Source of the DNA: Dioscorea cayenensis subsp. rotundata
Lineage: Eukaryota; Streptophyta; Magnoliopsida; Dioscoreales; Dioscoreaceae
Direction of reading: 5' to 3'
Assembly (NCBI RefSeq): GCF_009730915.1
Contig: NC_052481.1
Coordinates: 20,372,461 to 20,436,460, forward strand
DNA: 64,000 nt
Below are positions 63,331 to 64,000 of this stretch, one piece after another. How positions within the stretch are numbered: position 1 is the stretch's first letter; the number at the start of each line of letters is the position of its first letter. Below the pieces are notes generated by a model. That model was not told the origin of the DNA and did not search any database. It saw nothing but the letters and a program-made list of their open reading frames with translations. A program made the translations under genes and the position numbers.

Positions 63331-64000
63331 GGCGTCCAAAAAGGGGGGAATCAACAGAATCGAAACAAAAACCAGAAAACTCGAAACCAAAATCAAGATT
63401 TAGTCACGTATAGAATTTAACGACGAATTACAACGCATAGGAATCAATCTAGGGTAAAGACCAAAGATCATGAGACCCTCGCCGAAGTGACTCGGATCGG
63501 ACAAACACCGGAGCCTATCAAACCACCTCATTCCCTAAAAATTCCTCCAAACCGGCAAAAAAATCGGATCAAGAACAAACGAATGATCGAAATCGAGAGA
63601 AATTTGGAAGCTTTGCTTCAACGCTTCGAGATCGAGACGGCGAGGAAAAGCCTCGCAGGAGACGTCAATTTATAGAGAAGAATGATGTCAGTTTACATTA
63701 TTACCCCTAAATTTGAAACTATTTACCGTGATTGTAGTGAGTTTTAGTGTAAATAATAAGAAAAAGGAGGGTATTATTGACGTTTTAAGATGAAGGGCTA
63801 TAATTGGGTTTGGACTTGGATGTCACTGAAAGTACTCATATTTGTCCAATTAAAAGTAGAATAAATCATTGAAATAGCTAATTGCTTTTTTTGTGATTTG
63901 ACCCTTAATTTATCCAGAATTACCAATCTTGCCAACTCTTTATAATTTTTTTATTTATTTATTTATTATTATTATTTCCAGCTTATAAATAATATTCAAA
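63331..64000. other. Upstream region of PAO4
   Basis: 5' leader and promoter side of the minus-strand gene. No further coding region; AT-rich to the window end, with an (ATTT)n-like stretch at about 63951-63967. Confidence 0.55.

Overview
The window looks like nuclear DNA of an angiosperm: AT-rich, genes split by GT-AG introns, and more than half made of plant LTR retrotransposons, LINEs and small TIR elements. The species cannot be told from the sequence. No CRISPR, operon or bacterial-style feature is present, and I saw no tRNA or rRNA gene.

Left part, 1-46.8 kb, is a repeat-rich duplicated region. It opens with a decayed Ty1/copia 3' end. Next come two copies of a Rab5-type (RABF2) GTPase locus, about 1578-9118 and 42333-46795. 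Between them lies a decaying array of ferredoxin-NADP+ reductase (root-type FNR) copies: an exon-2 relic at 10.6 kb, FNR-A at 13.4-15.5 kb, FNR-B at 34.7-37.0 kb, a C-terminal relic at 41.5 kb, and duplicated 3' flanks at 18.9, 25.7 and 38.8 kb. Comparing the copies shows later insertions against their empty sites: a 2.6-kb solo LTR and a foldback element in Rab copy 1, a 385-bp solo LTR in FNR-A, and a hAT-like element behind FNR-B. Larger insertions are a gag-only LTR element (9.1-10.6 kb), a gag-bearing copia fragment (15.8-17.9 kb), tandem LTR-like units (19.1-21.4 kb), a copia gag-pol fragment with its 3' LTR (21.4-25.7 kb) and a nearly full-length L1-type LINE (about 27.9-34.0 kb).

Right part, 46.8-64 kb, is ordinary gene space. 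It has a small coiled-coil protein of unknown function (+), an organellar adenylate kinase (-), a class III secretory peroxidase (-) and a peroxisomal polyamine oxidase of the PAO4 type (-). All four have well-preserved exons and splice sites, yet each carries at least one one- or two-base indel that breaks the frame, several of them in homopolymer runs. That pattern fits uncorrected assembly errors at least as well as pseudogenes. Between adenylate kinase and peroxidase lies a nested pair of TIR elements.

The genes do not form a pathway. The most informative content is the Rab5/FNR duplication with its datable insertions and the systematic indels. I found no convincing new biological system.
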